A stretch of 64,000 nucleotides of DNA from Paraburkholderia caribensis. Lineage in GTDB: Bacteria; Pseudomonadota; Gammaproteobacteria; Burkholderiales; Burkholderiaceae. The DNA lies in the NCBI RefSeq assembly GCF_002902945.1, contig NZ_CP026101.1, forward strand, positions 2,108,001 to 2,172,000, written 5' to 3'. The notes under the pieces were generated by a model. It made no database searches and had not been told where the DNA came from. It was given only the letters and a program-made list of their open reading frames with translations. Positions within the stretch are counted from its first letter, which is position 1. Each line of letters opens with the position of its first letter. Shown one piece after another: positions 1-8,500 of the stretch. A program made the translations under genes and the position numbers.

Positions 1-358
1 CCGGCGCGCACAGGTCGATGAAATCGCGCACGCCCGCGCGCAACGCGGCGAGCGCGCTCTCCGGCTCACGCACCGAACCGAGCGCAACGATTTGCAGGCC
101 CGGATACGCAGTACGCGCCGCATGCGCCGCGGCGCTCGCGGCGGCGATCCGCCCGCCCGAAAAATCGACGAACACGAGCGACGGGTTGAGCGTGCCGATC
201 CGCTGCACGAGCGCGTGCGGATCGAGGCTGACCGGCTCGACGGCGCCCGCCGACACCAGCGATCCGGCGAGCCAGCGCACGTGCTCGTCGGTTTGCGTCG
301 CGAGCACGAAGCAGTCGGTGACGGCGTGCTCAGTCAAGGCGTAAGTTCTCGCGTTCAT
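1..358 (-). CDS. cpaE: Tad pilus assembly protein CpaE/TadZ, N-terminal part (cut by window edge)
   Basis: Partial gene: about 119 codons from an ATG at 358, running off the left edge. The visible protein begins MNARTYALTEHAVTDCF and looks like the atypical receiver-like N-terminal domain of CpaE/TadZ, with hydrophobic strands such as LVFVDFSGG and LQIVALGSV. In the family this domain precedes a MinD-like ATPase that places the Tad secretion machine at the cell pole or membrane; that ATPase part is outside the window. It follows the secretin gene in the same direction with about 75 bp between, the usual order cpaB-cpaC-cpaE. The assignment rests mainly on this context plus the fold-like pattern. 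Confidence 0.75.
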   Translation of the reverse strand, partial: MNARTYALTEHAVTDCFVLATQTDEHVRWLAGSLVSAGAVEPVSLDPHALVQRIGTLNPSLVFVDFSGGRIAAASAAAHAARTAYPGLQIVALGSVREPESALAALRAGVRDFIDLCAP

Positions 359-433
359 GTTGCCGTTCCTGTTGCGGCGGCCAGTCCATTGCCTTTGCCG
401 TTGCCTTTGCGGATACCGATATCTGCCGCGCGT

Positions 434-1834
434 TCATTTCGAAAATCCCGGCGCGGCATCGCGCGACGCCGCGCCGCCGAGCAGCGACCGCCATACGGGC
501 GCATCGCGCTGCTCGGACTGCTCGCCTGGTGTAGACGGCATCGCCGCGCCTTTCGTGAGCGGCGACACCAGATGCGGCGAGACGATGATGAGCAGCTCCT
601 TGTCGCTCTGCGAGTAGTTCAGTTGCTTGAAGAACGCCCCGAGGATGGGCAGATCGCCAAGCACGGGCACCTTGTCGACGTTCGACGCCGTCTCGCGATC
701 GATCAGCCCGCCGATCACGAAGCTCTCGCCGTCGCCGAGTTCGACGGTCGTGTCGGCGCGGCGCGTCGTGATGGCGGGCACCGAGATGCCGTTCACCGTC
801 ACGGCGTGCACGAAGTCGAGCTGGCTTGCTTCGGGCGCGACTTTCAGCGCGATACGCTGCGGGCTGAGCACGGTCGGCGTGAGCGTGAGGCCGACGCCGT
901 ACGGCTTGTATTCGATCGACGTGGTGCCGAGCCCCTGCGGCACGGGAACGGGAATCTCGCCGCCCGCGAGAAAGCTCGCGCTCTGGCCGGACAGCGCGAC
1001 GAGCGTCGGCTCGGCGAGAATGCGCGCGAGGTTGTTGCTCTCCATCAGGCTCAGGTCGGCGAACAGGTTATGCGCGACCGAGCCGAACACGAGATTGAAG
1101 GCGGACGCGATGGGCATCGTCGAATCGAACGAGGTGCCCTGGCCAGGCGTGAAGGTCGCCTTGTTCAGCGACGAAGGTCCGAACGAGCCGAACGCGAAGC
1201 CGTTGTAGCCTTTCGAGAAATTGAAGCCGATCTGCTTGAGCACGGCGCGGCTGAATTCGACCACACGCACGTCGACCTGCACGACCGGGCGCGTCGCGAT
1301 CGACGAGACGTCGAGCACCGCGCCGCCCTTCCCGTTCGCGCCGGCCGAGGCCGCAGCGCCCGCCGCGACGCTTGCCGCCCGCTGATGCGCTTCCATCGTC
1401 GCGGCCTTGCCCTGGATCACAGCCGTGCCGCCCAGCACCCTTACCTCCGTCGTGCTGTCGTCGAGCAGATGGCTGGCGGCGGCAGAGGTGACGTTCACCG
1501 TATAGGTAAGCGGCGCATCGCCGTCGCGCTCCCACAGCATCACGCTCGTCGTGCCCGCCGATTTGCCGACCAGCAGCACGCCGCCGCGTTTTTTCGCACC
1601 GCTCTTGAGAATCAGCACGTCGGCGACATTCGGATCGCCGACGGCTACACGCATCAGCGCGCGGCCCGCCGCGAGCGTCTGCTGCGCGCCAACGGCGAGG
1701 TCGATGACGGGCGCGGCAGCGGACGCCGGTGCAAGGCCCGCGCTGTCGGCTGCACCGCTCGCGACGGGCCGCGCCGCCATCGGCAGCACGCACACGATCA
1801 TGGCCACGCGCCACGCAAGAATCCGTTTTCTCAT
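434..1834 (-). CDS. cpaC: Flp/Tad pilus outer-membrane secretin CpaC/RcpA
   Basis: 466-residue type II/III secretin-family protein that forms the outer-membrane channel for Flp pili. The start at 1834 (MRKRILAWRVAM) is preferred over an upstream in-frame ATG because a GGGGGA ribosome site lies just before it and a signal peptide follows. After an N-terminal pilus/BON-type region (ALMRVAVGDPNVADVLIL and GTTSVMLWERDG), the protein has the secretin core with VVQVDVRVVEFSR, LARILAEPTLVALSG and VGLTLTPTVLSPQRIALKV. A Gly/Ala-rich linker (ASAGANGKGGAV) separates the two halves. Length fits CpaC (roughly 450-550). It lies downstream of cpaB and upstream of cpaE in one transcription unit. Confidence 0.9.
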   Translation of the reverse strand: MRKRILAWRVAMIVCVLPMAARPVASGAADSAGLAPASAAAPVIDLAVGAQQTLAAGRALMRVAVGDPNVADVLILKSGAKKRGGVLLVGKSAGTTSVMLWERDGDAPLTYTVNVTSAAASHLLDDSTTEVRVLGGTAVIQGKAATMEAHQRAASVAAGAAASAGANGKGGAVLDVSSIATRPVVQVDVRVVEFSRAVLKQIGFNFSKGYNGFAFGSFGPSSLNKATFTPGQGTSFDSTMPIASAFNLVFGSVAHNLFADLSLMESNNLARILAEPTLVALSGQSASFLAGGEIPVPVPQGLGTTSIEYKPYGVGLTLTPTVLSPQRIALKVAPEASQLDFVHAVTVNGISVPAITTRRADTTVELGDGESFVIGGLIDRETASNVDKVPVLGDLPILGAFFKQLNYSQSDKELLIIVSPHLVSPLTKGAAMPSTPGEQSEQRDAPVWRSLLGGAASRDAAPGFSK

Positions 1835-1929
1835 ATTCCCCCGGACGCGCCTTCGCGCCCTCCCTGGAAGCACGCTTTTTTCATCGACGGTCAACCGCGC
1901 CGTCCGTTTTCATCGCGCCGCGCGCGTTG

Positions 1930-2862
1930 TCACCATGCAAGCGTTTCCGACCGGCCGCCGCGTATCACCTCGATTGCACCGCCCGCCTCAGGCGCGCTGC
2001 GCGGCACGGCGGCTGGCGCGGGTAAGGACTGTCGCGTACGGCTGCCGGACAGTTCGTCGAGTGCGACACCCGCCGCCGCGCGCGTCGACGGCGGCGCGCC
2101 ACGGCCCGCCGCCGTCTTCAGCACGCCCGGATACGCAGGCAAGGTGGCGGCATCGAGCACGTCGGTATCGCGCGGGTTGCGCAGCGCGAGCACGAGGCGC
2201 CCCGCGCCGTCGGCGAGCGCCAACCTGTCGACATCGGCAAGCGGCACGGCGAGCACGGCGGTGCGCGCGGGCGTGTTCGCATCGGGCGTGCCGTTGGCGG
2301 CGACGTTGCCCCACGCGAGCACGCGCACACGCGACAGCAGCAGCCGCGCCTGCGTCCGCTCGACTTCCGCCTGCCCCGCCGGACCCACGCTCAGGCCATC
2401 GCGCTTCAACGTAAAGAACACGTCGACGAGATTGCCCGGACGCAAGCGGTTGCCGACCGCATTGGTTTCGTCGACGCGCACGGCCACTGCGCGCTCGCCC
2501 GGCTCGATGCGCTCGGCAATGCCCGACGACAGCTGCGCCTCGAGCACGGGCGCCTGCGCGCCGATCTCCGCGACGGGCACGCGGCCGGCGACCAGTGACG
2601 GTTCGTCGAAGGCGCCCGACGGGTTGATGGGCAGATTCTGGATGCGCAGCGCGTCGGCGGGTATCGGCTGCCCGGCGGGCAGCGAGCGCAGCGCGACAAC
2701 TACGTGATAAGCCGCCGGCGCCGGCGCGACGGGCGCGGCCACGGGCGCGGGACGGCGCGCCAGCGTCAACGCGAGCACGCCGAGCACGACGGCGAGCGCG
2801 ATCAGCACGCCCGCCACGATCCGCGTCACATGCGGAGTCAAAGTCGGACTCAGATTCGGCAT
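1930..2862 (-). CDS. cpaB: Flp pilus assembly protein CpaB/RcpC
   Basis: 310-residue periplasmic/inner-membrane protein of the Tad pilus system. One N-terminal membrane segment (residues about 13-35, IVAGVLIALAVVLGVLAL) anchors it. It is followed by a SAF domain (VVVALRSLPAGQPIPADALR) and the CpaB C-terminal region with GERAVAVRVDETNAVGNRL and GNLVDVFFTL. The family is thought to stabilise or gate the secretin CpaC, encoded next. A strong AGGAGG site precedes the ATG at 2862. It sits about 75 bp after tadE and about 95 bp before cpaC, all on the minus strand. Confidence 0.9.
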   Translation of the reverse strand: MPNLSPTLTPHVTRIVAGVLIALAVVLGVLALTLARRPAPVAAPVAPAPAAYHVVVALRSLPAGQPIPADALRIQNLPINPSGAFDEPSLVAGRVPVAEIGAQAPVLEAQLSSGIAERIEPGERAVAVRVDETNAVGNRLRPGNLVDVFFTLKRDGLSVGPAGQAEVERTQARLLLSRVRVLAWGNVAANGTPDANTPARTAVLAVPLADVDRLALADGAGRLVLALRNPRDTDVLDAATLPAYPGVLKTAAGRGAPPSTRAAAGVALDELSGSRTRQSLPAPAAVPRSAPEAGGAIEVIRGGRSETLAW

Positions 2863-2938
2863 GGCTCGCCTCCTGCGCGTACCCGCTTGCCGTTGGCCGG
2901 GTCATGTGCAAATGGGGAAAATGGGCGCGGCATCGCAG

Positions 2939-3454
2939 TCACAGCACATACCCCGGGTTGAGTTGAACCATCGCCGAGCTCGTCAGTTGCGCAGGCAGCG
3001 CGACATCGAGCAGCGGCACGGGCGGCACGAGCGGATAGCTCTGGTAGTTGTAGGTGAGCGTGACGGTGACGCAGCGCATCGTGCCGTCGAACGTGCATGG
3101 GGCCCAGCTCGCGTCGCATTTCGCTTTCGCCGCGAGCCAGTTGGCCAGGTTGGCCGCCGCCGTGCACGCGGCCGCCGTGCGGTTGTCGAGCGCGGCATTC
3201 ACGTTTTGCGCCTGCTGATAGTTGAGCGCGGCACGCGCGCCTTCTTCGGCAGCGAGCGTCAGGCTCTGCTGCGCGACGAAGATCAGGCTGAACGTCACGA
3301 TCGCGTAGAAGATCATGAAAAACAGCGGAAACACGAGCGCGAATTCGACGGCGCTCGCGCCGCGCTGACGCCGCCGCGCATGGCACGCATGATCGCGCAT
3401 GCGATTGCACTCGCATGTGGGCTGCAGGGCTGGCGTCGGCACAGGAACGGTCAT
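2939..3454 (-). CDS. tadE: TadE-family pseudopilin
   Basis: 171-residue TadE-like minor pilin. A short charged leader (CHARRRQRG) is followed by GASAVEFALVFPLFFMIFYA, the hydrophobic pseudopilin segment with the conserved Glu of prepilin-like proteins. Several cysteines occur in the C-terminal domain (AACTAAAN, KCDASWAPCTF, RCVTV), suggesting disulfides outside the membrane. The start at 3454 has a GGGAGG site and overlaps the cpaA stop codon by four bases (ATGA), implying translational coupling. A later ATG (MRDHACHARR) is possible. It is likely processed by the prepilin peptidase encoded just upstream. Confidence 0.85.
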   Translation of the reverse strand: MTVPVPTPALQPTCECNRMRDHACHARRRQRGASAVEFALVFPLFFMIFYAIVTFSLIFVAQQSLTLAAEEGARAALNYQQAQNVNAALDNRTAAACTAAANLANWLAAKAKCDASWAPCTFDGTMRCVTVTLTYNYQSYPLVPPVPLLDVALPAQLTSSAMVQLNPGYVL

Positions 3455-3945
3455 GTTCCTCCCAGTTGTCGCAGCACGAGCATGCCGAGCGCCGGGATGG
3501 CGAGGCACGTCACGTAGGGCGTCGCGCGGTGCCCGCGCAGCCCGAAGGTCGCCTCGCCGCTTCGGACGAGCGTGGCGAGCGGCGTGCGCGTCGCGACCAG
3601 CAGCGCAAGCGCATGCAGCCCCGCGAGGATGCTCGCGGCAATCCATAGATCGAGCAGCGCGTGCGGACCGCACCACGCACCGAGCACGGCGAAGACCTTG
3701 ACGTCGGCGGCACCCATCACGCGCAGCGCGAAGAACGGCAGCAGCGCGGCAAGACCGAGCAGCGCGCCCAGTGCTGCCTGAGCCGGCCCGACGCCGAACG
3801 GCATGCGCACGGTGAAGGTGCACGCGAAGGCCGCTATCAGCCCGGCTGCGATCAACGCGTTCGTGACGCGCCGATAGCGAAGATCGCACGCCGCCACCGT
3901 CGTCGCCCACGCAACGAACGTCAGACTTCCAATCCAGGTAGCCAT
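3451..3945 (-). CDS. cpaA: Prepilin peptidase CpaA/TadV (A24 family)
   Basis: 164-residue polytopic membrane protease of the A24 aspartic family that cleaves Flp and TadE-type prepilins. The two catalytic aspartates are visible: D21 in ACDLRYRRVTN and D81 in MGAADVKVF, the latter in a GAAD variant of the family's GxGD motif. About four to five hydrophobic segments are present and there is no N-terminal methyltransferase domain, as is usual for the short Tad type. The stop overlaps the tadE start. Upstream, between this gene and the pilin gene, lies a 10-bp perfect inverted repeat (3986-4027). Confidence 0.9.
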   Translation of the reverse strand: MATWIGSLTFVAWATTVAACDLRYRRVTNALIAAGLIAAFACTFTVRMPFGVGPAQAALGALLGLAALLPFFALRVMGAADVKVFAVLGAWCGPHALLDLWIAASILAGLHALALLVATRTPLATLVRSGEATFGLRGHRATPYVTCLAIPALGMLVLRQLGGT

Positions 3946-3985
3946 AGGAATTCAGCAAGCTTTTACCGAACGGATACCAGGCAAT

Positions 3986-4027
3986 ACGAATTAATTACGA
4001 CGCGCGATTCATTTCGCATTAATTCGT
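3986..4027. repeat. 10-bp inverted repeat upstream of cpaA
   Basis: ACGAATTAAT at 3986-3995 and its exact reverse complement at 4018-4027 are separated by 22 bases. The site lies 41-82 bp before the cpaA start and downstream of flp. It is AT-rich in a GC-rich chromosome. It may be an operator for the pilus assembly genes or a processing hairpin between flp and cpaA; nothing in the sequence decides which. Confidence 0.5.
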
Positions 4028-4118
4028 CATGCCTCTTTGAATAGACGCAAACTGGCAACGAGCGTCGCTGGCGGCGCTCGCTACGGGATGCTTCTAGATG
4101 AAAGCGATTAAGCCGCTG

Positions 4119-4307
4119 TCACGTTTTAGCTGCCGTGGCAGCCGAGGAAATCTTGCCGGCGATATTGTCGAACAGCGTCGACAGATTGGTTCCAACAGAA
4201 CCGGCGGAAGTCGCGATTGCAATGGCGACGACACCTGCAATCAGGCCATATTCGATTGCCGTGACGCCCTTGTTGTCTCTCAGGAATTTGCTGGCGAAAT
4301 GCTTCAT
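4119..4307 (-). CDS. flp: Flp/Tad type IVb major pilin
   Basis: 62-residue Flp pilin. The leader MKHFASKFLRDNKG ends in the prepilin cleavage site; the mature chain would begin VTAIEYGLIAG with Glu5 and Tyr6, the signature of Flp pilins. A single hydrophobic helix (residues about 17-40) is followed by a short C-terminal region (NLSTLFDNIAGKISS). The start at 4307 is chosen because it gives the canonical leader and has GAGG about 10 bases upstream; a longer in-frame reading from 4382 lacks a pilin leader. It is the first gene of the minus-strand pilus cluster, with a long AT-rich region upstream. Confidence 0.95.
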   Translation of the reverse strand: MKHFASKFLRDNKGVTAIEYGLIAGVVAIAIATSAGSVGTNLSTLFDNIAGKISSAATAAKT

Positions 4308-4976
4308 TTTGGTGACCCTCGGTTTTTCTAGTCGTTGATTTGATGACGCTCGCAATGCTTGCAGACGGCCCGTCAAGGACATTCTCTCCCATGCCCCATG
4401 CGGTTTATATGCCTTGGCCTGAAGCCTTTTATCTGCGCATGAACATACTGGCGTTGATGCGCTAAAGCAATATGAAAGTGGTTGTCTGTTCTATAGCGCA
4501 CCTCCCGCTCCAGGCGCCATTATGTTTTCAGATTTATAACTTAACAATCTTTTGGAAGCAATCGCGTTACGCCACAAATTTTCAGACCGTTGCGTTTGAA
4601 CCATTTAGCGTTCTTGCAGATTAGCGGCAGTCTGTGCGCCACAATACATAGGACTTACCATAAGTTAGATTGGCTCCACCAAGCACCCGTTTGAGCCGTT
4701 CGTTTCAAGCACCGCGTTACCCCGCGTTACCCATCCTCCCGTAACGAAACCGCGTTCCCGTTACGTTACGCCGCGCTCTGCGACGTCGCGCTCCCAGCTG
4801 TTTAGCGTTCCTCAGCAGTTATCCCACGTTCCGCGCAATCACCCGCCAGGGCGCGCCGGCATTGGAGCAGCGCGCTCCACACGCGACGGCTCCCGATTTC
4901 CTCATACGCAATGGCATACCTGTTGCAGATAGGGACGCGCAGCACCACCACACAACATGAGAGATCCGAGGACGAA
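4308..4976. other. Divergent intergenic region between flp and the lipoprotein gene
   Basis: 669 bases with no convincing gene. It is clearly more AT-rich than its surroundings between about 4390 and 4700, as expected for the promoter region of flp (minus) and possibly the lipoprotein gene (plus). A TATAAA word about 100 bases upstream of flp could be a -10 element, but no good -35 goes with it. From 4714 to 4769 the word CGTTAC occurs four times directly, plus one reverse-complement copy; another copy is at 4565. See findings. Confidence 0.5.
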
Positions 4977-6383
4977 ATGAAAATTCAAACGACACACGCG
5001 CTGGTTCGGACATCGATCGTCGCGGCTACAGTGACGGCATTGCTGTCGCTGGCCGCTTGCGGCGGATCGGGCTCGTTGAGCCAGGGCACGAAGGGCGGCA
5101 GCAGCGGCACGCTGTCGACGGGAGGCGCAAGCGGAACGGCAGGCAGCGGCACGGGCGCGGGAGGCAGCACGACGGCGGGCAACGGCTCCAGCGGCGGCTC
5201 GGACAACACCGGCAATGGCTCCAATCCGGCGACGAAGACGGCCAACCAGGTCGGCACCGTCTCCGCCGGTGCGGGCGGCGTCGTAACGGATGTCGGCTCG
5301 ACGGTATCGGGCATTGGCAGCACGGTCGGATCGCAGACACTGCCGGGCATCAGCACCGATACGACGCAAGCGGCTGGCGGGGTCGTGTCGAATCTCGGCG
5401 CGGCCGTGTCGACACTCGGCAACGGCGTGTCGCAAGGACTCGGGCAACTGGGCGCGACCAGCGACCCGCTGGGCACCACCGTAGCGAGTACGGGCGGGGT
5501 CGTGAGCCATGTCGGCGGCGCAGTGACGAGCGCGGGCGGGCTGGTGCAAAGCGTCGGCAGCGGACCGCTTGCGCCGCTCTCGGCCGTCACGACTCCGCTT
5601 GGCCACGTCGTCGAAACGGTGGGCGGTGCCGTGACCGATGGCGGCAACGCATTGACCACCGCTTTGTCGACGGGGCCCGTTCAGCAGGTCACGCAACAAC
5701 TCAGCACGGCCGTCACGCCGATCACGTCGACGGTCGCGGCGACCACGCAGACGGTTGGCAACACCACGGGCATCGGCGCGCCCGTCAACGGGCTGCTGAC
5801 GACACTCGGCAATCAGCTCGTGAAAACAGGCGGCATCGTCGCGACGACGGGCGGCAGTAATCCCGTCTCGGCGGGTCTGGGCAACGTCGTCGCCGATGTC
5901 GGCAAGACCAGCGTCGCGGCAGGCGGACTGCTGACGGGAGGCTCGGGCGGCGCGGGCGGCAATCCACTCGCGCCTTTGACGGGCGCGCCTGGCGGCCTGA
6001 CGGGCGGTTCGAGTGGCTCGGGTGCGGGCAACCCCTTGAGCGCCGTGACGGGCGCGCTGGGCGGCATCACGGCCAGCGTCACCGGCAACGTCGCGGTCGG
6101 GATCACGGGTGGCGCGGGCGGCGCGGGCGGTGGCAATGCGGCTTCGGGCGGCAACCCGCTGGGCGGCCTCACGAGCGCTGTCACGGGCGTCGCCTCGACG
6201 GTCGCGGGCGCCGTCGCCGCGCCGGCGGCATCGACCTCTTCCACCGGTTCCACCGGTTCATCCGCGCCCGGCGGCCTCTCGCTAACTTCGACGGGCGGCG
6301 GCAACGCGAGCGGACCGGCCAATCCTCTTTCCGCCGTCACGTCGCTGGTCGGCGGCCTGCTGGGCGCGGGCGCGAAGAAGTAG
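4977..6383 (+). CDS. Gly/Val-rich collagen-like repeat lipoprotein
   Basis: 468 residues, starting at 4977 (MKIQTTHALVRTSIVAAT) with GAGGAC upstream. A lipoprotein signal peptide ends in the lipobox LLSLAAC, so the mature protein is probably lipidated. Next comes a Gly/Ser/Thr linker (about residues 28-85), then about 190 residues rich in spaced V/G/T repeats such as VGTVSAGAGGVVTDVGS. The C-terminal part repeats the motif NPLxxxTG (NPLAPLTG, NPLSAVTG, NPLGGLTS, NPLSAVTS). Homologues in Burkholderia are, as I recall, annotated as collagen-like triple-helix repeat proteins, but no strict Gly-X-Y array is visible. It precedes a TpsB-type transporter gene that also carries NPL motifs, so it may be its partner. 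Function unknown. Confidence 0.75.
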   Translation: MKIQTTHALVRTSIVAATVTALLSLAACGGSGSLSQGTKGGSSGTLSTGGASGTAGSGTGAGGSTTAGNGSSGGSDNTGNGSNPATKTANQVGTVSAGAGGVVTDVGSTVSGIGSTVGSQTLPGISTDTTQAAGGVVSNLGAAVSTLGNGVSQGLGQLGATSDPLGTTVASTGGVVSHVGGAVTSAGGLVQSVGSGPLAPLSAVTTPLGHVVETVGGAVTDGGNALTTALSTGPVQQVTQQLSTAVTPITSTVAATTQTVGNTTGIGAPVNGLLTTLGNQLVKTGGIVATTGGSNPVSAGLGNVVADVGKTSVAAGGLLTGGSGGAGGNPLAPLTGAPGGLTGGSSGSGAGNPLSAVTGALGGITASVTGNVAVGITGGAGGAGGGNAASGGNPLGGLTSAVTGVASTVAGAVAAPAASTSSTGSTGSSAPGGLSLTSTGGGNASGPANPLSAVTSLVGGLLGAGAKK

Positions 6384-6437
6384 CCAAAGCCTCGCTGGCA
6401 GTCTGCAGCCTTTGGCGAAGAGATGACGGCCTTCGCC

Positions 6438-6494
6438 CGGGCGCGACGCGCGTGCTTCACGCCGAAGTGAAGCACGCAGCGGCCGTTCGCGCCC
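6438..6494. repeat. Strong stem-loop between lipoprotein and tpsB-like genes
   Basis: An 11-bp perfect inverted repeat (6450-6460 with 6467-6477, loop 6) is nested inside a second complementary pair, GGGCGCGA near 6438-6445 and TCGCGCCC near 6487-6494. No T-run follows, so it is not a typical intrinsic terminator. It may slow polymerase or protect the upstream mRNA. Confidence 0.45.
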
Positions 6495-6619
6495 GAAGGT
6501 GCACTGAAGGCGCACTGAAGCCCCCGCATCGCAGAACCATCCAGGCACGAGAGCAGCGGACGCGACGCCCGGCCAGGCACGCGTGCGCAAAACAATAACG
6601 GGCCTCCGAGGACACACCG

Positions 6620-8320
6620 ATGAAATTCGGGACCAGGCAATGGACATTCGTGCTGGCGGCCATCGCTGCGAGCGCGGTTCAGGCGCAGACGCGGCCTGCT
6701 GTCAGTGGCAATCCGCTGGGCGGCAATCCGCTGGAGGCGCTTCCGCAAATCAAGGCGCCTGAGAAAGGCCCGAACGCGACAGCGCAAATCCAGCCGCAAG
6801 CGCCGCAACTCCAGGAACTGCTTGCACGGCATCTCACACCGACCAGGGTCGAGGTCGAAGGCGTCAAGTCGATTCCCTTCAACGACGTCGCGCAGCGCTT
6901 CACCCCGCTGGTCGGCAAGGACATCACAATCGGCGAGCTGATCGAAGTCGCGAACGGCGTCACACGGCTTTATCAGGAGCGCGGCTACCCGTTGTCGTTC
7001 GCGTTCGTTCCAGCGCAGACGTTCGAGAACGGCGTCGTGCGCGTGACGATCGTCGAAGGCTACGTGGCGAACGTGACGGTGACGGGCAAGCCCGGCAAGA
7101 CCGAGGACAGGATACGCGCGATCGCTGCGCACATCGCGGCGGACCGGCCGCTGCGCCGCACGACCTTCGAACGCTATATCAACGCGATGGGTCTCCTGCC
7201 CGGCGTGAAGGTCGCGGCGAACGTGCCGCCGCCGCAGACCACCGACGGTGCAACCACGCTGGAACTCAACGTCGATCGAAAACCTTTCAATGTCAGCACC
7301 GGCATCGACTTCAATCATCCCGGCGCGCAAGGGTTGCTGACAGCGACGGAGAACGGGCTCACGTCGCTCGGCGAGCAGTTGAGCGTGTCGGCACTGCTGC
7401 CGAAGGGGCGCGACAACGTCACCTATCTGGCGGCGCATGGCGCGCTGCCCGTCGGCAGTGAAGGCATGACCGCGAGAGTCGACGCGTCGCACTATCGCGG
7501 CAATCCGAAGGACAATCCCGGCTTGCCGTCGTACGTCGAGCGCACGGTGATCAACGACAGGATCGGCGGTTCGGTGTCGTATCCGTTCATCCTGAGCAAC
7601 GCGCGCAGTCTGTCGGGAACGGTGACGGCCTATGCATCGCACGATGAAGACCGCTTCAACAATACGATCACGGGCGCGGCGCTCGGGCTTCGTTCGCAGG
7701 TGCGCGTGCTGCAGTTGCAGGCCGACTACGCGGACGTGCAGACGGGCCAGGCGCGCAAGGCCAGCATCAACGTCGCGAAGGCCTTCGACATACTCGGCGC
7801 GGGTAAAGCCGGCGACTCGAACATCCCCGGCACGACGACCGTCAACCCCGCTTCGATCACCTTTGTCCGCACGGGTGCGAGCTTTTCGCAAACCAACGAG
7901 TGGCCGCTCGGCATCGGCACGACGCTCGCCACAACGGGCCAATACAGCCCCGATACGCTGCCCGCCTCCGAGCAGATTTCATTCGGCGCGCAACGCTTCG
8001 CGCAGGGTTATCAACCCGGCGAGACATCGGGCGATTCGGGCTGGGGCGCGTCGTTCGAAATCAATCGCCCTATCGCGCCTGGTTTCACGTATCTGCGCAC
8101 GTTCACCCCGTATGTTTCGGTCGACATGGCGCGCGTCTATCTGCATGCGGGCACGCCGCAGCCGAAAAAGCTTGCTTCGGTAGCGCTCGGTTTCCGGATC
8201 TCCGACGCGAAGTATTACAGCCTGGATCTGTCCGTCGCGAAGGCCGTCGGCGATGCGCCTGTCGAGAGCGCGTCGCGCAGTCCACGCATCAACGCGACGT
8301 TCTCGTATCAGTTGAACTGA
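6620..8320 (+). CDS. ShlB/FhaC/HecB-type outer-membrane transporter (TpsB-like)
   Basis: 566-residue Omp85/TpsB-superfamily protein. The signal peptide ends AVQA|QTRP near residue 22. A Pro/Gln-rich linker (about 23-72) contains NPLGGNPLEAL, echoing the NPL motifs of the upstream lipoprotein. POTRA-type domains span about residues 73-210 (TPTRVEVEGVKSIPF, GYPLSFAFVPAQTFENGVVRVTIVEG). A 16-strand-type beta-barrel follows to the C-terminus, with GTGFS-like aromatic strands and a terminal NATFSYQLN. The family secretes or inserts a cognate TpsA exoprotein. No filamentous-haemagglutinin-like TpsA lies nearby, so the substrate is unknown. A CGAGGAC site precedes the ATG at 6620. Confidence 0.85.
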   Translation: MKFGTRQWTFVLAAIAASAVQAQTRPAVSGNPLGGNPLEALPQIKAPEKGPNATAQIQPQAPQLQELLARHLTPTRVEVEGVKSIPFNDVAQRFTPLVGKDITIGELIEVANGVTRLYQERGYPLSFAFVPAQTFENGVVRVTIVEGYVANVTVTGKPGKTEDRIRAIAAHIAADRPLRRTTFERYINAMGLLPGVKVAANVPPPQTTDGATTLELNVDRKPFNVSTGIDFNHPGAQGLLTATENGLTSLGEQLSVSALLPKGRDNVTYLAAHGALPVGSEGMTARVDASHYRGNPKDNPGLPSYVERTVINDRIGGSVSYPFILSNARSLSGTVTAYASHDEDRFNNTITGAALGLRSQVRVLQLQADYADVQTGQARKASINVAKAFDILGAGKAGDSNIPGTTTVNPASITFVRTGASFSQTNEWPLGIGTTLATTGQYSPDTLPASEQISFGAQRFAQGYQPGETSGDSGWGASFEINRPIAPGFTYLRTFTPYVSVDMARVYLHAGTPQPKKLASVALGFRISDAKYYSLDLSVAKAVGDAPVESASRSPRINATFSYQLN

Positions 8321-8500
8321 CTCATGCGTCGTTGCCAGGACCCGCACCGATTAGAGCATTCACTATCAAACGACGCGGATACTTTCACGTATTCTGCCCT
8401 CTCTCATGTATCAAAAGACAGGCATGGCGCCGCCTCGAATCAGCACTCACACGGCGCCGCGCGACATCCATCGCGACGATTTTCAACAAGGAGGACGACA

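Noticed and set aside
92..2707. Long plus-strand open frame opposite cpaC/cpaB
   Set aside because: Antisense shadow of GC-rich coding sequence; Arg/His-rich translation with no homology, while the minus-strand genes have clear domains and ribosome sites.
4714..4769. CRISPR-like or iteron origin array
   Set aside because: The repeated words are only 6 bp and irregularly spaced; no spacers, no replication gene nearby.
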